A stretch of DNA of 21,699 nucleotides. Origin: Prevotella sp. (GTDB taxonomy: Bacteria; Bacteroidota; Bacteroidia; Bacteroidales; Bacteroidaceae). The position numbers were made by a program, and so were the translations under genes. Below are positions 9,001 through 15,543 of this stretch, piece after piece. Each line of letters opens with the position of its first letter. Within the stretch, counting starts at the first letter, position 1. The stretch spans positions 1 through 21,699 of the forward strand of contig JAILAA010000051.1 of the NCBI GenBank assembly GCA_024681875.1, given 5' to 3'. The notes under the pieces were generated by a model. It worked only from the letters and a program-made list of their open reading frames with translations. It made no database searches and was not told where the DNA came from.

Positions 9001-9145
9001 CCTCATCTACCGCTTCAACCTCTATGGCAACAAGGAAGCCCGTGCTGCCGGCTTCAATGGCGGTCAAGGTGGCGGTCAGGGCGGCGGTCGCGGCTGGGGC
9101 GGCGGCGGTGGCGGCTGGGGAGGCAGAGGCGGCGGTCGCTTCTAA
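6092..9145 (+). CDS. Outer membrane beta-barrel protein with CarboxypepD_reg-like domain and Gly-rich tail
   Basis: This 1017-aa protein is predicted to sit in the outer membrane. A signal peptide (MKHFTFILILCLFPIGAAAQ) is followed by a carboxypeptidase-regulatory-like Ig domain at about 23-105, a plug-like region (about 110-230), and a long OMP_b-brl_3 type barrel rich in alternating aromatic and Asn residues. It resembles the TonB-receptor-like barrels common in Bacteroidetes. It is not a clear SusC, since no SusD neighbour exists. The start is GTG at 6092; the nearby ATG at 6058 is out of frame and stops at once. The last 29 residues (about 989-1017) are almost only Gly, Trp, Arg and Gln, ending in GGGRF, after the final barrel strands. 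The ligand is unknown. The secreted GH43 protein starts 60 nt downstream, perhaps in the same operon. Confidence 0.88.
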   Translation: MKHFTFILILCLFPIGAAAQKITMSGLVMDGELNEPLTGAAVVLLQPKDSALVVGVSSDLEGKFKLPEVKSGNYILRISYMGFQSYFRNITLSKKNKDVNLGTVTLQVDRKMLKEAEVTAKLAQLEMKADTFVYNAEAFRMSEGSMLEELVKKLPGAEVDDEGNIKINGKSVSKIMVDGKEYFQNDTKMAMKNLPSKLIKKLKAYDKKSDYTRITGIDDGEEETVLDLSVKKGMKDGWVGNFDGAYGTEDRYSGKFNVNRFMDHSYLSVIGSRNNVNDFGGRWGGGGNGITTSTMGGVTFAWENGKPDYSPGLLKLGGNVRYSSSDSESQSKTNNEMFLTSGLSQFSNSKNHGTNWNQNINANFQFEWFPDSLTNIMFRPNFSHSDGNNSSNSRSVTFNESPFDNGLTDPVEQYKTMADAKGIRVNGNERINSGNNYNNNVNGGLQINRRLFVPGRNLTLNVDGSYSESSNESYTRSIIKYYQRNGDLDADYQNTFSPSKSYSYQGRLSYTEPILKGTVLQVSYQAQYRFQDSDREMMVYDQLENALQNAGLTDVTALDLYNGTYNGMSFQNYGIDLTQLTRDMQNSQYATYREFNQNVNLMLRYNNKFENGGELRFNLGVNWQPQRTEMDYQKGVIDTAVVRKIQNWAPRFNVRWKISNTSQLRVRYFGGMTQPSMVQLIEVVDNSNPLNITTGNAGLKSSWSDRFNVEYNNYISEKQMGWNINAWGNINRRSISNATIYDTESGTSYSRPMNIDGNWNAGAWMGFNTAIGKGKYFNLSWNQNINHANNVGYISSDLDAGAKLFVTGTIDMNGLFNYMSSNGLLRKSTTRSTNLGENLRFNYRNDLIEIGVNGGMNYQHARNNMQRNGNRDTWFFNYGGNIVINTPWDMQFSSDISQQSRRGYDDASMNTNELIWNAQISQNFLKQKNATISVQWYDILRERSSISRNYSATNRSDTWTNAIHSYVMVHLIYRFNLYGNKEARAAGFNGGQGGGQGGGRGWGGGGGGWGGRGGGRF

Positions 9146-9205
9146 CTCCTAAAATTCCTACAATTCCTGATACATTATTAACTTTAATAACAAATCAATC
9201 AATCC

Positions 9206-12200
9206 ATGAAAATGAAAAAAGGACATTTGACATTACTGCTCTGCTGTGCGCTTGCCGCCAGTATGACAATGCCGATTCAAGCGGCAAGCCCTGTGGACGA
9301 GATTAGCGATCTGTTGGTCAGCTATAGTTTCACCAACAACGGCGACGACAGCGGTACATATAATGCTACGCTGAAAGGGTCGGCCTCGTTCGTCACCCTC
9401 GAAGACGGCAACCGCGTCCTCTCGACGGGTAACAACCAGGGCTACCTCGACCTCGGCACGCAGATGGCACACACCGTGCTCGGACAACTTACAGGCGACT
9501 ACACCATCTCGCTCGACATCAACGTCGGCGTACCCAACTCGCTGAACAGCTACTGCTGGGCGTGGGCAATGGGAAGCGGCACGGACAAGTACACGGCTCT
9601 TGTCAACAAGGCAGGCGGCGGCGACTGGTATTATGAGATTAAGAACAGTTCCGCTTATATGGCACATTCCAACAAAACGCTCCGCGAAGAGGAGTGGCAC
9701 ACGATTACTGCTGTGCAAAGCGGAAGCACTTGCGCCATCTATGTTGACGGAGAGCAGAAGGGCACAGTCAGCACGACTCTGCATCCCTCCAGCTTTGCTT
9801 CCAGCATTAGCCAGAGCTGGCTTGGACGTTCACCTTACAGCGGCGATGCCTATATGACAAACACGATGATGGACAACTTCCGCATCTACAAGAAGGCACT
9901 TACCGCTGCAGAGGTGCAGACGCTCTTCGCTGCTCGTCCGCAGCAAGAGGCAGAAGAGGATGTGACGTTCCCCATCACCTACAACTTCTCGACCCTGCAG
10001 GACAATGGAGGGCAGTTCACGGGTTCGCTCAAGAATGGCGCTGAGCTGACAACCTTTGGCGAAAAGCCTGTACTCAGCCTCGGCAGCAGCGACGGCTATT
10101 TCGATTTCGGCGAAGACTTCGGCAAGGCTGTGGGCAAGCTCGACGGGAATTTCTCTATCTGTACCACGCTCTACGTTCCCAAGACGACCACCGTTTCTGG
10201 TGCAGGCAACTTCATCTGGTGCTTTGCAAGGAGTTCCAGTCAGGGCTATCTCTTCCTCTCTGCCAAGGACACACGCTACGCTATCTCGTCCACAAACTGG
10301 AGCGGTGAGAGCGGCGTTTCTGCCTCTATGCCTATTGCCCAAGGCGAATGGGTGAATATCTCCTACGTCCAAAACGGCAACACAGGCACTATTTATGTGA
10401 ATGGTCAGCAGAAGAACAGCAACACAAACATAAGCAAACGCCCTGCCGACCTGAACCGACTGCTGATGAACTATCTTGGCAAGAGCTGCTATGATGGCGA
10501 CGCCTACCTCAAGGATGCTCTCTATGCTGACTTCAGCATCTATAACACAGCCCTCAGCAGTGGTGAGCTGGCAGATTTCGCAGCACAAGCCCAATCTCTT
10601 AATGCTATCGGCAATCAGGGATTCATCAGTTTGGACCTTAATGCCTTGACCCTGCCCAGCAGCATCAACAACCTCTACGAGGGCGTTACGCTGCCCGCGA
10701 AGGGTGCCTTTGGCTCTACCATCACTTGGCAATCCGATAACACCGCTTTGCTCTCGAACGCAGGACAAGTCGTCGGCACACCAGAGGAAACTCGTCAGCA
10801 CGTCACCCTGACCGCCACTTTGACAAACGGCAGCGAGACAGCCACAAAGAGCTTCGACGTTTATGTCCACGAGAAGGACAGCCCATACTCGCACTACCTC
10901 TTCACCTTCTTCCCCAGCAACTCAGACGAGAACATCTACTATGCTGTTTCCGATAATGGCTACGACTATACCGTTGTCAACAAGAACAAGCCCATGTTTT
11001 ACGCAGAGGGCAACACCGTGATGAACGGACTTCGCGACCCGCACATCTTGCGCGGCGAGGACGGACGCTTCTATATGGTGGCTACCGATATGAAGTGCGC
11101 ACTCGGCTGGAGCAGCAACAGAGGTATGGTGCTGATGCGCTCTGACGACCTTGTCAACTGGACGTGTAGCACCGTACATTTCCCCACTCGCTATGCAGGA
11201 ACGTACTTTGCCAACGTCACCCGCGTTTGGGCACCCGAGACCATCTACGACGCTGTGGCTGGGAAGTACCTCATCTATTTCTCCATCCTGACGAACGACG
11301 GCGTTGTGCCCTACGACAAGGTCTTCTACGCCTACGCCAACGAGGACTTCACCGACCTCGAGGGTGAGCCTATCTACTTCTATGACCGCGGCAGCGCCAC
11401 CATCGATATGGACATTGTCTTCAACGAGAACGACGGCCTCTATCATGGTTTCTACAAGAACGAAGGCAGCGGCGGCATCTGCCAAGTGACGGCCACCAGC
11501 CTCACCGCTCCCGCTGGACAGGAAGGCAGCCAATGGAGCGCACCCAGCGGCACTTTGCAGCAGACCACCGAAGCTGTGGAGGGTGCAGGCGTATTCCGTC
11601 TCATCAATAGCGACGACTGGATTCTCATGTACGACTGCTACAACAACGGACACTACCAGTTCTGCTCATCGCAAGACCTCTTCAAGTTCACCTTCCGCAA
11701 GAATACAACCACCAGCGGAGCCTTCACGCCTCGCCACGGAACCGTCATTCCCATCACCGAGGCGGAATACCGGCGTTTGCCCGGAGTCCCGAACATCAAT
11801 GTATCTATCACCTCTGCTGGGTACGCTACACTCTATTATGCCAATGCCGACCTCAACATACCGGCAGGCGTAAAGGCGTATACAGGTGTAGTGAATGGCC
11901 AGTGGCTGACGCTGACAGAGCTGACGGGCAAGATACCTGCCGGAACAGCTGTAGTATTGAAGGGCGAGGAAGGAACCTACCGCTTCACCACCACGACCGG
12001 AGCTGCGGCTGTGGGCGCGAACGACCTGCGCGGCTCCAACGTGGACGTCGAGGCAACGGGCAAGTATGTACTGGCTCAGCCCGAAGGCGAACCGGTCGGC
12101 TTCTATCAGGCTACCGAAGGCACCATCAAGGCAGGCACAGCCTATCTGGAGATTACCTCGGGTGTCAAGGCAATCTACATTGAAGACGGAGATGCCACGG

Positions 12201-12349
12201 GCGTAAGAGCAATTCCAAGTTCAAGGGCGAATGGGTCGGCCTATCACAAGGTGCTCACGCCCAAGGGAGTTCTTCTCGCTCCTCAAAACGAGGATGGCGA
12301 ATTAGAGGGAGCTTGCTTCGACCTCAGCGGACGACAGGTAGCTAAATAA
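9206..12349 (+). CDS. Secreted multidomain GH43-like glycosidase with two LamG domains
   Basis: This is a predicted secreted or surface carbohydrate-active protein of 1047 aa. A signal peptide (residues 1-27, ending in IQAA) is followed by two LamG/concanavalin-type domains at about 37-240 and 255-460. An Ig-like domain resembling the atrophied bacterial Ig family spans about 470-555 (ITWQSDNTALLSNAGQV). A five-bladed GH43-type region spans about 560-860, with GLRDPHIL (D611), RVWAPETIYD, TIDMDIVF (D734 or D736) and YKNEG (E753) as probable catalytic positions. A beta-rich domain follows (about 865-1010). The protein ends in DLSGRQVAK, a sorting-tail start without its usual GVYIVNGKK end, so the tail appears cut short. 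The substrate is probably an arabinan, xylan or galactan, but this cannot be read from the sequence. It ends 5 bp from the convergent GH97 gene. Confidence 0.87.
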   Translation: MKMKKGHLTLLLCCALAASMTMPIQAASPVDEISDLLVSYSFTNNGDDSGTYNATLKGSASFVTLEDGNRVLSTGNNQGYLDLGTQMAHTVLGQLTGDYTISLDINVGVPNSLNSYCWAWAMGSGTDKYTALVNKAGGGDWYYEIKNSSAYMAHSNKTLREEEWHTITAVQSGSTCAIYVDGEQKGTVSTTLHPSSFASSISQSWLGRSPYSGDAYMTNTMMDNFRIYKKALTAAEVQTLFAARPQQEAEEDVTFPITYNFSTLQDNGGQFTGSLKNGAELTTFGEKPVLSLGSSDGYFDFGEDFGKAVGKLDGNFSICTTLYVPKTTTVSGAGNFIWCFARSSSQGYLFLSAKDTRYAISSTNWSGESGVSASMPIAQGEWVNISYVQNGNTGTIYVNGQQKNSNTNISKRPADLNRLLMNYLGKSCYDGDAYLKDALYADFSIYNTALSSGELADFAAQAQSLNAIGNQGFISLDLNALTLPSSINNLYEGVTLPAKGAFGSTITWQSDNTALLSNAGQVVGTPEETRQHVTLTATLTNGSETATKSFDVYVHEKDSPYSHYLFTFFPSNSDENIYYAVSDNGYDYTVVNKNKPMFYAEGNTVMNGLRDPHILRGEDGRFYMVATDMKCALGWSSNRGMVLMRSDDLVNWTCSTVHFPTRYAGTYFANVTRVWAPETIYDAVAGKYLIYFSILTNDGVVPYDKVFYAYANEDFTDLEGEPIYFYDRGSATIDMDIVFNENDGLYHGFYKNEGSGGICQVTATSLTAPAGQEGSQWSAPSGTLQQTTEAVEGAGVFRLINSDDWILMYDCYNNGHYQFCSSQDLFKFTFRKNTTTSGAFTPRHGTVIPITEAEYRRLPGVPNINVSITSAGYATLYYANADLNIPAGVKAYTGVVNGQWLTLTELTGKIPAGTAVVLKGEEGTYRFTTTTGAAAVGANDLRGSNVDVEATGKYVLAQPEGEPVGFYQATEGTIKAGTAYLEITSGVKAIYIEDGDATGVRAIPSSRANGSAYHKVLTPKGVLLAPQNEDGELEGACFDLSGRQVAK

Positions 12350-12354
12350 AGCTA
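12339..12354. terminator. Weak hairpin at the GH43/GH97 convergent junction
   Basis: TAGCT-aaataa-AGCTA is a 5-bp perfect stem spanning both stop codons. It is the only structure in the 5-bp gap. It lacks a GC-rich stem and a T-run, so termination here is uncertain. Confidence 0.25.
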
Positions 12355-14292
12355 TCACTCAATCACGGCAGCCCAGCCGCCGTTCTTGGCGAGGTGAATG
12401 TTGACTGACGAGCTTGTGTTGACGTTTTGTTCAACCTTATTATAATGCATAGCTTGGTAGTCGGCATTCACCCCGTCTTTATATGCGGTCAGCTTGTGCT
12501 GGCCTGAGCCGAGGAAGTTCAGGGAGAGGGTGAGGTCGCGGGGCGTGCCGTTGGTGATGGCGCCGATGAACCACTTGCTGCCTTTGCGCTTTGCCACTAC
12601 GACGTATTCTCCTGCACGGGCTTCGAGGCAGCGTGTCTCGTCCCAAGTCGTAGGCACAGAGGCGATGTAGCGTGTGCAGTCGTCGTTCTGGTAGTAGCGT
12701 GTCGGGTTGTCGGCAAGCATTTGTACGCCGCTCTCTAATACCACATAAAGTGCCAGCTGGAAGGCGCGTGTTCCCATTGCTCCGCTGTTCGGGCGGCTGG
12801 CGCGGTAGTTGTCGGGCTGCATATTGTTCATGCCGCCGGGCGTGAAGTCGGCAGGGCCTACGGCATTACGGATGAAGGGGATGAACACCGTGTTCTCCGG
12901 ACGGCAGCTGCCCATCTGTTCCAAGCCGCGCACACCCTCGTAGCTGACCAGGTTGGGATATTCCTGTTCCAGGCCTGCCGGTGTGAATGAGCCGTGCCAG
13001 TCCACGATGATGTGATACTTGGCAGCTTCGGCTGTGACGCGCTTGTAGAAGTTCACCATCCATTGGTCGGCGTGGTCCATGAAGTCTATCTTGACGGCAG
13101 GGATGCCCCATTCGGCGTAGGTCTTGAAGAGCTTGTCGAAGTTCTGCTCCACGGTGAGCCAGGGCAGCCAGAGGACAAGCTTCACGCCCTTTGCGTTGCA
13201 GTACTTGATGAGTTCGGGCAGGCGCAGATGGTCGTTGCCGTTGAAGGGGTCGCGGGTGCTCTTTGCCCAGCCCTCGTCGAGCAGGACGTATTCAATGCCG
13301 TACTTGGCGGCGAAGTCGGCGAAGTAGCAGTAAGTCTCGTAGTTGCAGCCAGCCTTGAAGTCCACGTCGGGACCAAAAGGTGTGGCACCGTTCCACCATT
13401 CCCACGAGAACTTGCCCGGCTGAATCCAGCTGGTGTCCCCGAGGGCGCTTCTGCGTGCCAGCTGCACGGGGATGGTCTGCTCGATGATGCCCTTCGAGTC
13501 GGTCACAGCCACCCAGCGCCAGGGGAGTGCCCTGCGTCCGCTGGTCTTGGCGATATAGTCGGCCTCCTGGGTGATGTTCTCTCCACGGTCGCCGCGCGGT
13601 TCCCATTTGATGGGAGCCTTGGGGAAGGTTGTCGTGACGGTGCCGTTCTCGGCCTTGAGGAACATGCGCGGATAGTCGTCCACGTCGCTCTCGCCGATGA
13701 GCAGCTGCGTGTCGTCGGCACTGGAGAGCAGGCAGGGTATGGTGGCTGTCTTGCCGTCCTGTTCCCATTCGCCGATGCTCTTGCTCTGGTACGCCTCTTC
13801 GTAGGACGTGTTGAAGGAGCCGCAGGTCTGATAGTGAGCCGTGAAGCCCTCGGCGGGACGCAGGTTGAACTTCTCGTCCATGACCTCCACGTCGCCCTTC
13901 TCGTTCAGCACGAAGCGGTGAGCCACACCGTTGTTCATCACGCGGAGCAGCATCTGGTACGAGCCGAAGTTGAGCGTGGCCTCGTTGTAGCTGTCGTTGA
14001 TTTCGGCGAACTTCAGGGGCACTACGGGGCGTATCGTCTCCTGTGCGCTGCGCTGTTTGATGCTCTTCACCTTGGCTGTGCCGCCCAGCACCTTTCCGCC
14101 GATGTTGACGGTCACGTTCGTCTCGCTATAGACCTGTTTGCCGGCACGGCTGACCGTCCAGCCCAGCCCTTCGGCACCGGTTTTGAGGTTGACGGAAATC
14201 TGTCCGTCGGGTGAAGTGATAGTTGTGTCGGCCTTTGCTGTCAGCGTGCAGCAGAAAAGCGCCAGAATGGAACAGATGCAAATCTTTTTCAT
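12355..14292 (-). CDS. Glycoside hydrolase family 97 protein, retaining alpha-galactosidase-like
   Basis: This is a predicted periplasmic or secreted alpha-glycosidase of 645 aa, the usual GH97 length. A signal peptide (residues 1-21) leads to the GH97 N-terminal beta-sandwich (SPDGQISVNL...GVAHRFVLNE, about 25-285), the TIM barrel (WEWWNGATPFGPD through VSYEGVRGLEQ, about 295-545) and the C-terminal domain (ARAGEYVVVAKRKGSKWFIG). In the barrel, KIDFMD (D403) stands where retaining GH97 enzymes have a nucleophile aspartate, and E452 in SYEGVRG is the candidate acid/base. Inverting SusB-type alpha-glucosidases instead use glutamates, so an alpha-galactosidase-like, retaining mechanism is inferred. 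A TACCTTTG promoter lies about 50 nt upstream. It converges with the GH43 gene and may act on the same glycan. Confidence 0.93.
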   Translation of the reverse strand: MKKICICSILALFCCTLTAKADTTITSPDGQISVNLKTGAEGLGWTVSRAGKQVYSETNVTVNIGGKVLGGTAKVKSIKQRSAQETIRPVVPLKFAEINDSYNEATLNFGSYQMLLRVMNNGVAHRFVLNEKGDVEVMDEKFNLRPAEGFTAHYQTCGSFNTSYEEAYQSKSIGEWEQDGKTATIPCLLSSADDTQLLIGESDVDDYPRMFLKAENGTVTTTFPKAPIKWEPRGDRGENITQEADYIAKTSGRRALPWRWVAVTDSKGIIEQTIPVQLARRSALGDTSWIQPGKFSWEWWNGATPFGPDVDFKAGCNYETYCYFADFAAKYGIEYVLLDEGWAKSTRDPFNGNDHLRLPELIKYCNAKGVKLVLWLPWLTVEQNFDKLFKTYAEWGIPAVKIDFMDHADQWMVNFYKRVTAEAAKYHIIVDWHGSFTPAGLEQEYPNLVSYEGVRGLEQMGSCRPENTVFIPFIRNAVGPADFTPGGMNNMQPDNYRASRPNSGAMGTRAFQLALYVVLESGVQMLADNPTRYYQNDDCTRYIASVPTTWDETRCLEARAGEYVVVAKRKGSKWFIGAITNGTPRDLTLSLNFLGSGQHKLTAYKDGVNADYQAMHYNKVEQNVNTSSSVNIHLAKNGGWAAVIE

Positions 14293-14339
14293 AGTTGTTT
14301 GGTTTATTTTTATTTGTTTGTGTTTAGTGTCTGCTGCAG

Positions 14340-14370
14340 CAAAGGTACGAATAAAAAGTGAAATGGCAAT
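14340..14370 (-). promoter_or_regulatory. Bacteroidetes-type promoter for the GH97 gene
   Basis: Minus strand: TACCTTTG at 14347-14340 with ATTG at 14370-14367, 19 nt further upstream, serving as a weak -33 element. It lies about 50 nt before the GH97 ATG. Confidence 0.6.
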
Positions 14371-14383
14371 GTTAAAAGAGAAA

Positions 14384-14485
14384 AACCACGGATTTAATTT
14401 AATGGATTGGTATCAGGTGGGAATCCGCTTAATCCGAAAGTAATTCAGGATGCCTTAATCCGTTAAATCTGTTAAATCCGTGGTT
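14384..14485. repeat. 14-bp perfect inverted repeat AACCACGGATTTAA
   Basis: AACCACGGATTTAA at 14384-14397 is the exact reverse complement of TTAAATCCGTGGTT at 14472-14485. Between them are further TTAATCCG copies, two direct and others inverted. This could fold into a branched hairpin. It lies between the GH97 promoter and the 3' end of the smalltalk gene, in the position of a terminator for the latter. Confidence 0.7.
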
Positions 14486-14501
14486 GAATAAAAGTTGGGG
14501 T

Positions 14502-14612
14502 TCAGAATGGGCCGTGGCCCATACACGAAGTGGTAGTGATGGCGGTCAGGGCGGCGGTAACGGCGGCCACAATGACCTTCAGGATGACTTCCCAGATGTT
14601 GTTCTTTTTCAT
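14502..14612 (-). CDS. Smalltalk protein (36 aa)
   Basis: The frame reads MKKNNIWEVILKVIVAAVTA, then ALTAITTTSCMGHGPF. This fits the Bacteroidetes smalltalk family: a KK start, a Trp at about residue 7, one hydrophobic helix rich in V, I, A and T, and a TSCM end. The TTSC motif could be a lipobox-like site or a single membrane anchor end. The function is unknown. From memory, the family is often seen near HU-like and amidase genes, which are not present here. It has no gene neighbour in close spacing. Upstream lies a run of GGTTATT heptamers, downstream the 14-bp inverted repeat. Confidence 0.85.
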   Translation of the reverse strand: MKKNNIWEVILKVIVAAVTAALTAITTTSCMGHGPF

Positions 14613-14614
14613 AA

Positions 14615-14669
14615 TGGTTATTGAATGGTTATAGGTTATTGGTTATTGGTTATTGAGATTGGTTATTGA
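14615..14669. repeat. GGTTATT heptamer tandem repeat upstream of smalltalk
   Basis: Six or so imperfect copies of GGTTATT(G) stand immediately upstream of the smalltalk ATG. It is one more class of the short AT-rich tandem repeats seen in this window. It occupies the 5'UTR/promoter position, and no TAnnTTTG element is visible on the minus strand here. Confidence 0.75.
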
Positions 14670-14692
14670 GGCGGGATGCCTTGATAGTCCCT

Positions 14693-14864
14693 CGTTCTGG
14701 CGGATTTGCAATCCGCCAGCATCGAATATAAGCATTTGCAATGCGATAGACAAGAATTGCGGGATTATAAATCTCTATATTCTATGCGGTCGGATTACAA
14801 ATCCGCCCGAACAAGGAAGCTTTTTTATTTTCTAAGGAGTTTGGGAGTTTAGGAGTTTTTTTTC
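14693..14864 (+). repeat. REP-like palindrome cluster, direct copy 1
   Basis: This is a 172-bp element holding four successive palindromes: TGGCGGATTTGCAATCCGCCA, GCATTTGCAATGC, GGGATTATAAATCTC and CGGATTACAAATCCG. They are followed by TTTTTTATTTTCTAAGGAG and an AGGAGTTT run. It matches copy 2 at 14941 with about six differences, all transitions. It has no genuine coding content; the frames through it give the spurious FWRICNPPA peptide. Confidence 0.88.
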
Positions 14865-14905
14865 GCTGCCCTGCAGCGAACCTCCTTGACTCCTTTACTC
14901 CTTAG
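14832..14905. repeat. Inverted repeat CTAAGGAG/CTCCTTAG with inner hairpin
   Basis: CTAAGGAG at 14832-14839 pairs with CTCCTTAG at 14898-14905, with more GGAGTTT/ACTCC pairing inside. A perfect inner hairpin TCGCTGC-CCT-GCAGCGA lies at its centre. It bridges the end of REP cluster 1 and the spacer before cluster 2. It may be a composite repeat or a terminator-like structure. Confidence 0.6.
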
Positions 14906-14940
14906 AATTGATAATCTCCGCAGCAGAATTCCCTCGTTCT

Positions 14941-15112
14941 CGTTCTGGCGGATTTGCAATCCGCCAGCATCGAATATAAGCATTTGCAATGCGATAGACA
15001 AGAATTGCGGGATTACAAATCCCTATACTCTATGCGGTCGGATTGCAAATCCGCCCGAACAAGGAAGCTTTTTTATTTTCTAAGGAGTCTGGGGGTTTAG
15101 GAGTTTTTTTCG
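14941..15112 (+). repeat. REP-like palindrome cluster, direct copy 2
   Basis: This is a second copy of the 172-bp element at 14693, in the same orientation and 76 bp after copy 1. The third palindrome here is GGGATTACAAATCCC (perfect), where copy 1 has GGGATTATAAATCTC. The differences are mostly C/T and A/G, as in drifting duplicates that keep G-U pairing in RNA. A partial CTCGTT duplication precedes it. Confidence 0.88.
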
Positions 15113-15310
15113 GTTCATCCGACATTTCGAGTGATAAAGTGATACTATAGAAGAAGAAAACCGCTGTAAATTTTGTATATTTGAATAACCACAAACAAAT
15201 GTACAAGTATGAACAGCAGTTTTCTATATCATGCCTGGAGTCTATACACCCATGAATGTACCCGTGAGGAATACAAAGGTAACACAATTATCTTGCATAT
15301 CCAAACAAAA
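15113..15310 (+). pseudogene. ISL3-like transposase remnant (N-terminal ~36 codons)
   Basis: From 15209 the frame reads MNSSFLYHAWSLYTHECTRE, then EYKGNTIILHIQTKE. This resembles, from memory, the N-terminus of Bacteroidetes ISL3-family transposases (YHAFGL...ECTR..YxGNxIILxIQT). After about residue 36 the frame runs into the antisense of the terminator and peptide gene at 15303-15524, where it has no meaning. The zinc-finger and DDE parts are missing. TATATTTG at 15176-15183 could be the old transposase promoter, and GGTTCATCCGACATTTCGAG near 15112 may be the IS end. It abuts REP cluster 2. Confidence 0.5.
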
Positions 15311-15339
15311 GAGGGTGTGCCCGTTTTTGACACACCCTC
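15303..15339 (-). terminator. Rho-independent terminator after the 15357 peptide gene
   Basis: On the minus strand GAGGGTGTG, an 11-nt loop, CACACCCTC and then TTTTGTTT form a clear intrinsic terminator. It begins 18 nt after the stop of the small peptide gene and closes the secreted-protein/peptide module. Confidence 0.85.
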
Positions 15340-15356
15340 CTTGATGTTGGTGTTAT

Positions 15357-15524
15357 TTACCAGGCATCCTCCCAGGGATTGCCGTCCTTTTTCTCGTCGT
15401 CGATGTTCAGGTTGTTATCATCCAAGCCGCTGGTCTGAACACTTGTCATCGAGACAGCGATTATCTCATCAACCTCCGCCTGCGATACTTCCAAGGCGGG
15501 CTGCATATACTTTTTCTTTATCAT
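15357..15524 (-). CDS. Small Trp/acid-tailed peptide, KxYMQP family (55 aa)
   Basis: The frame begins MIKKKYMQPALEVSQAEVDE, then IIAVSMTSVQTSGLDD, and ends KKDGNPWEDAW. Its first 25 residues match the peptide at 118 (YMxPALxVxxAEV...AVS), and KKxYMQP matches the peptide at 17055. It has no signal peptide or hydrophobic helix and a highly acidic C-terminal half with two Trp. A strong ribosome site AAGGAGGACACAGAT precedes the ATG; the peptide at 17055 has GGAGGATACAACT at the same distance. It starts 19 nt after the stop of the secreted protein gene and is followed by a terminator, so the pair forms one transcript. The function is unknown. Possibilities are a RiPP-like precursor, a cytoplasmic partner or a regulatory peptide; no modifying enzyme is nearby. 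Confidence 0.8.
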   Translation of the reverse strand: MIKKKYMQPALEVSQAEVDEIIAVSMTSVQTSGLDDNNLNIDDEKKDGNPWEDAW

Positions 15525-15543
15525 ATCTGTGTCCTCCTTGATT

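Noticed and set aside
12994..14214. 406-aa plus-strand frame opposite GH97
   Set aside because: Its Val/Gly/His-rich composition is typical of antisense to GC3-rich genes, and GH97 has complete catalytic motifs on the other strand.
14653..15083. Small plus-strand frames containing WRICNPPASNISICNA
   Set aside because: They are translations of the two REP clusters, with no ribosome site and no independent coding support.
14693..15112. CRISPR array
   Set aside because: The repeated palindromes are not separated by unique spacers of uniform size. The whole 172-bp block is duplicated and there are no cas genes.
15274..15281. TACCTTTG on the minus strand with TTTG 20 nt upstream
   Set aside because: It lies inside the transposase remnant and drives no sensible leftward gene; the frame starting at 15287 contains the element itself and reads into REP sequence.
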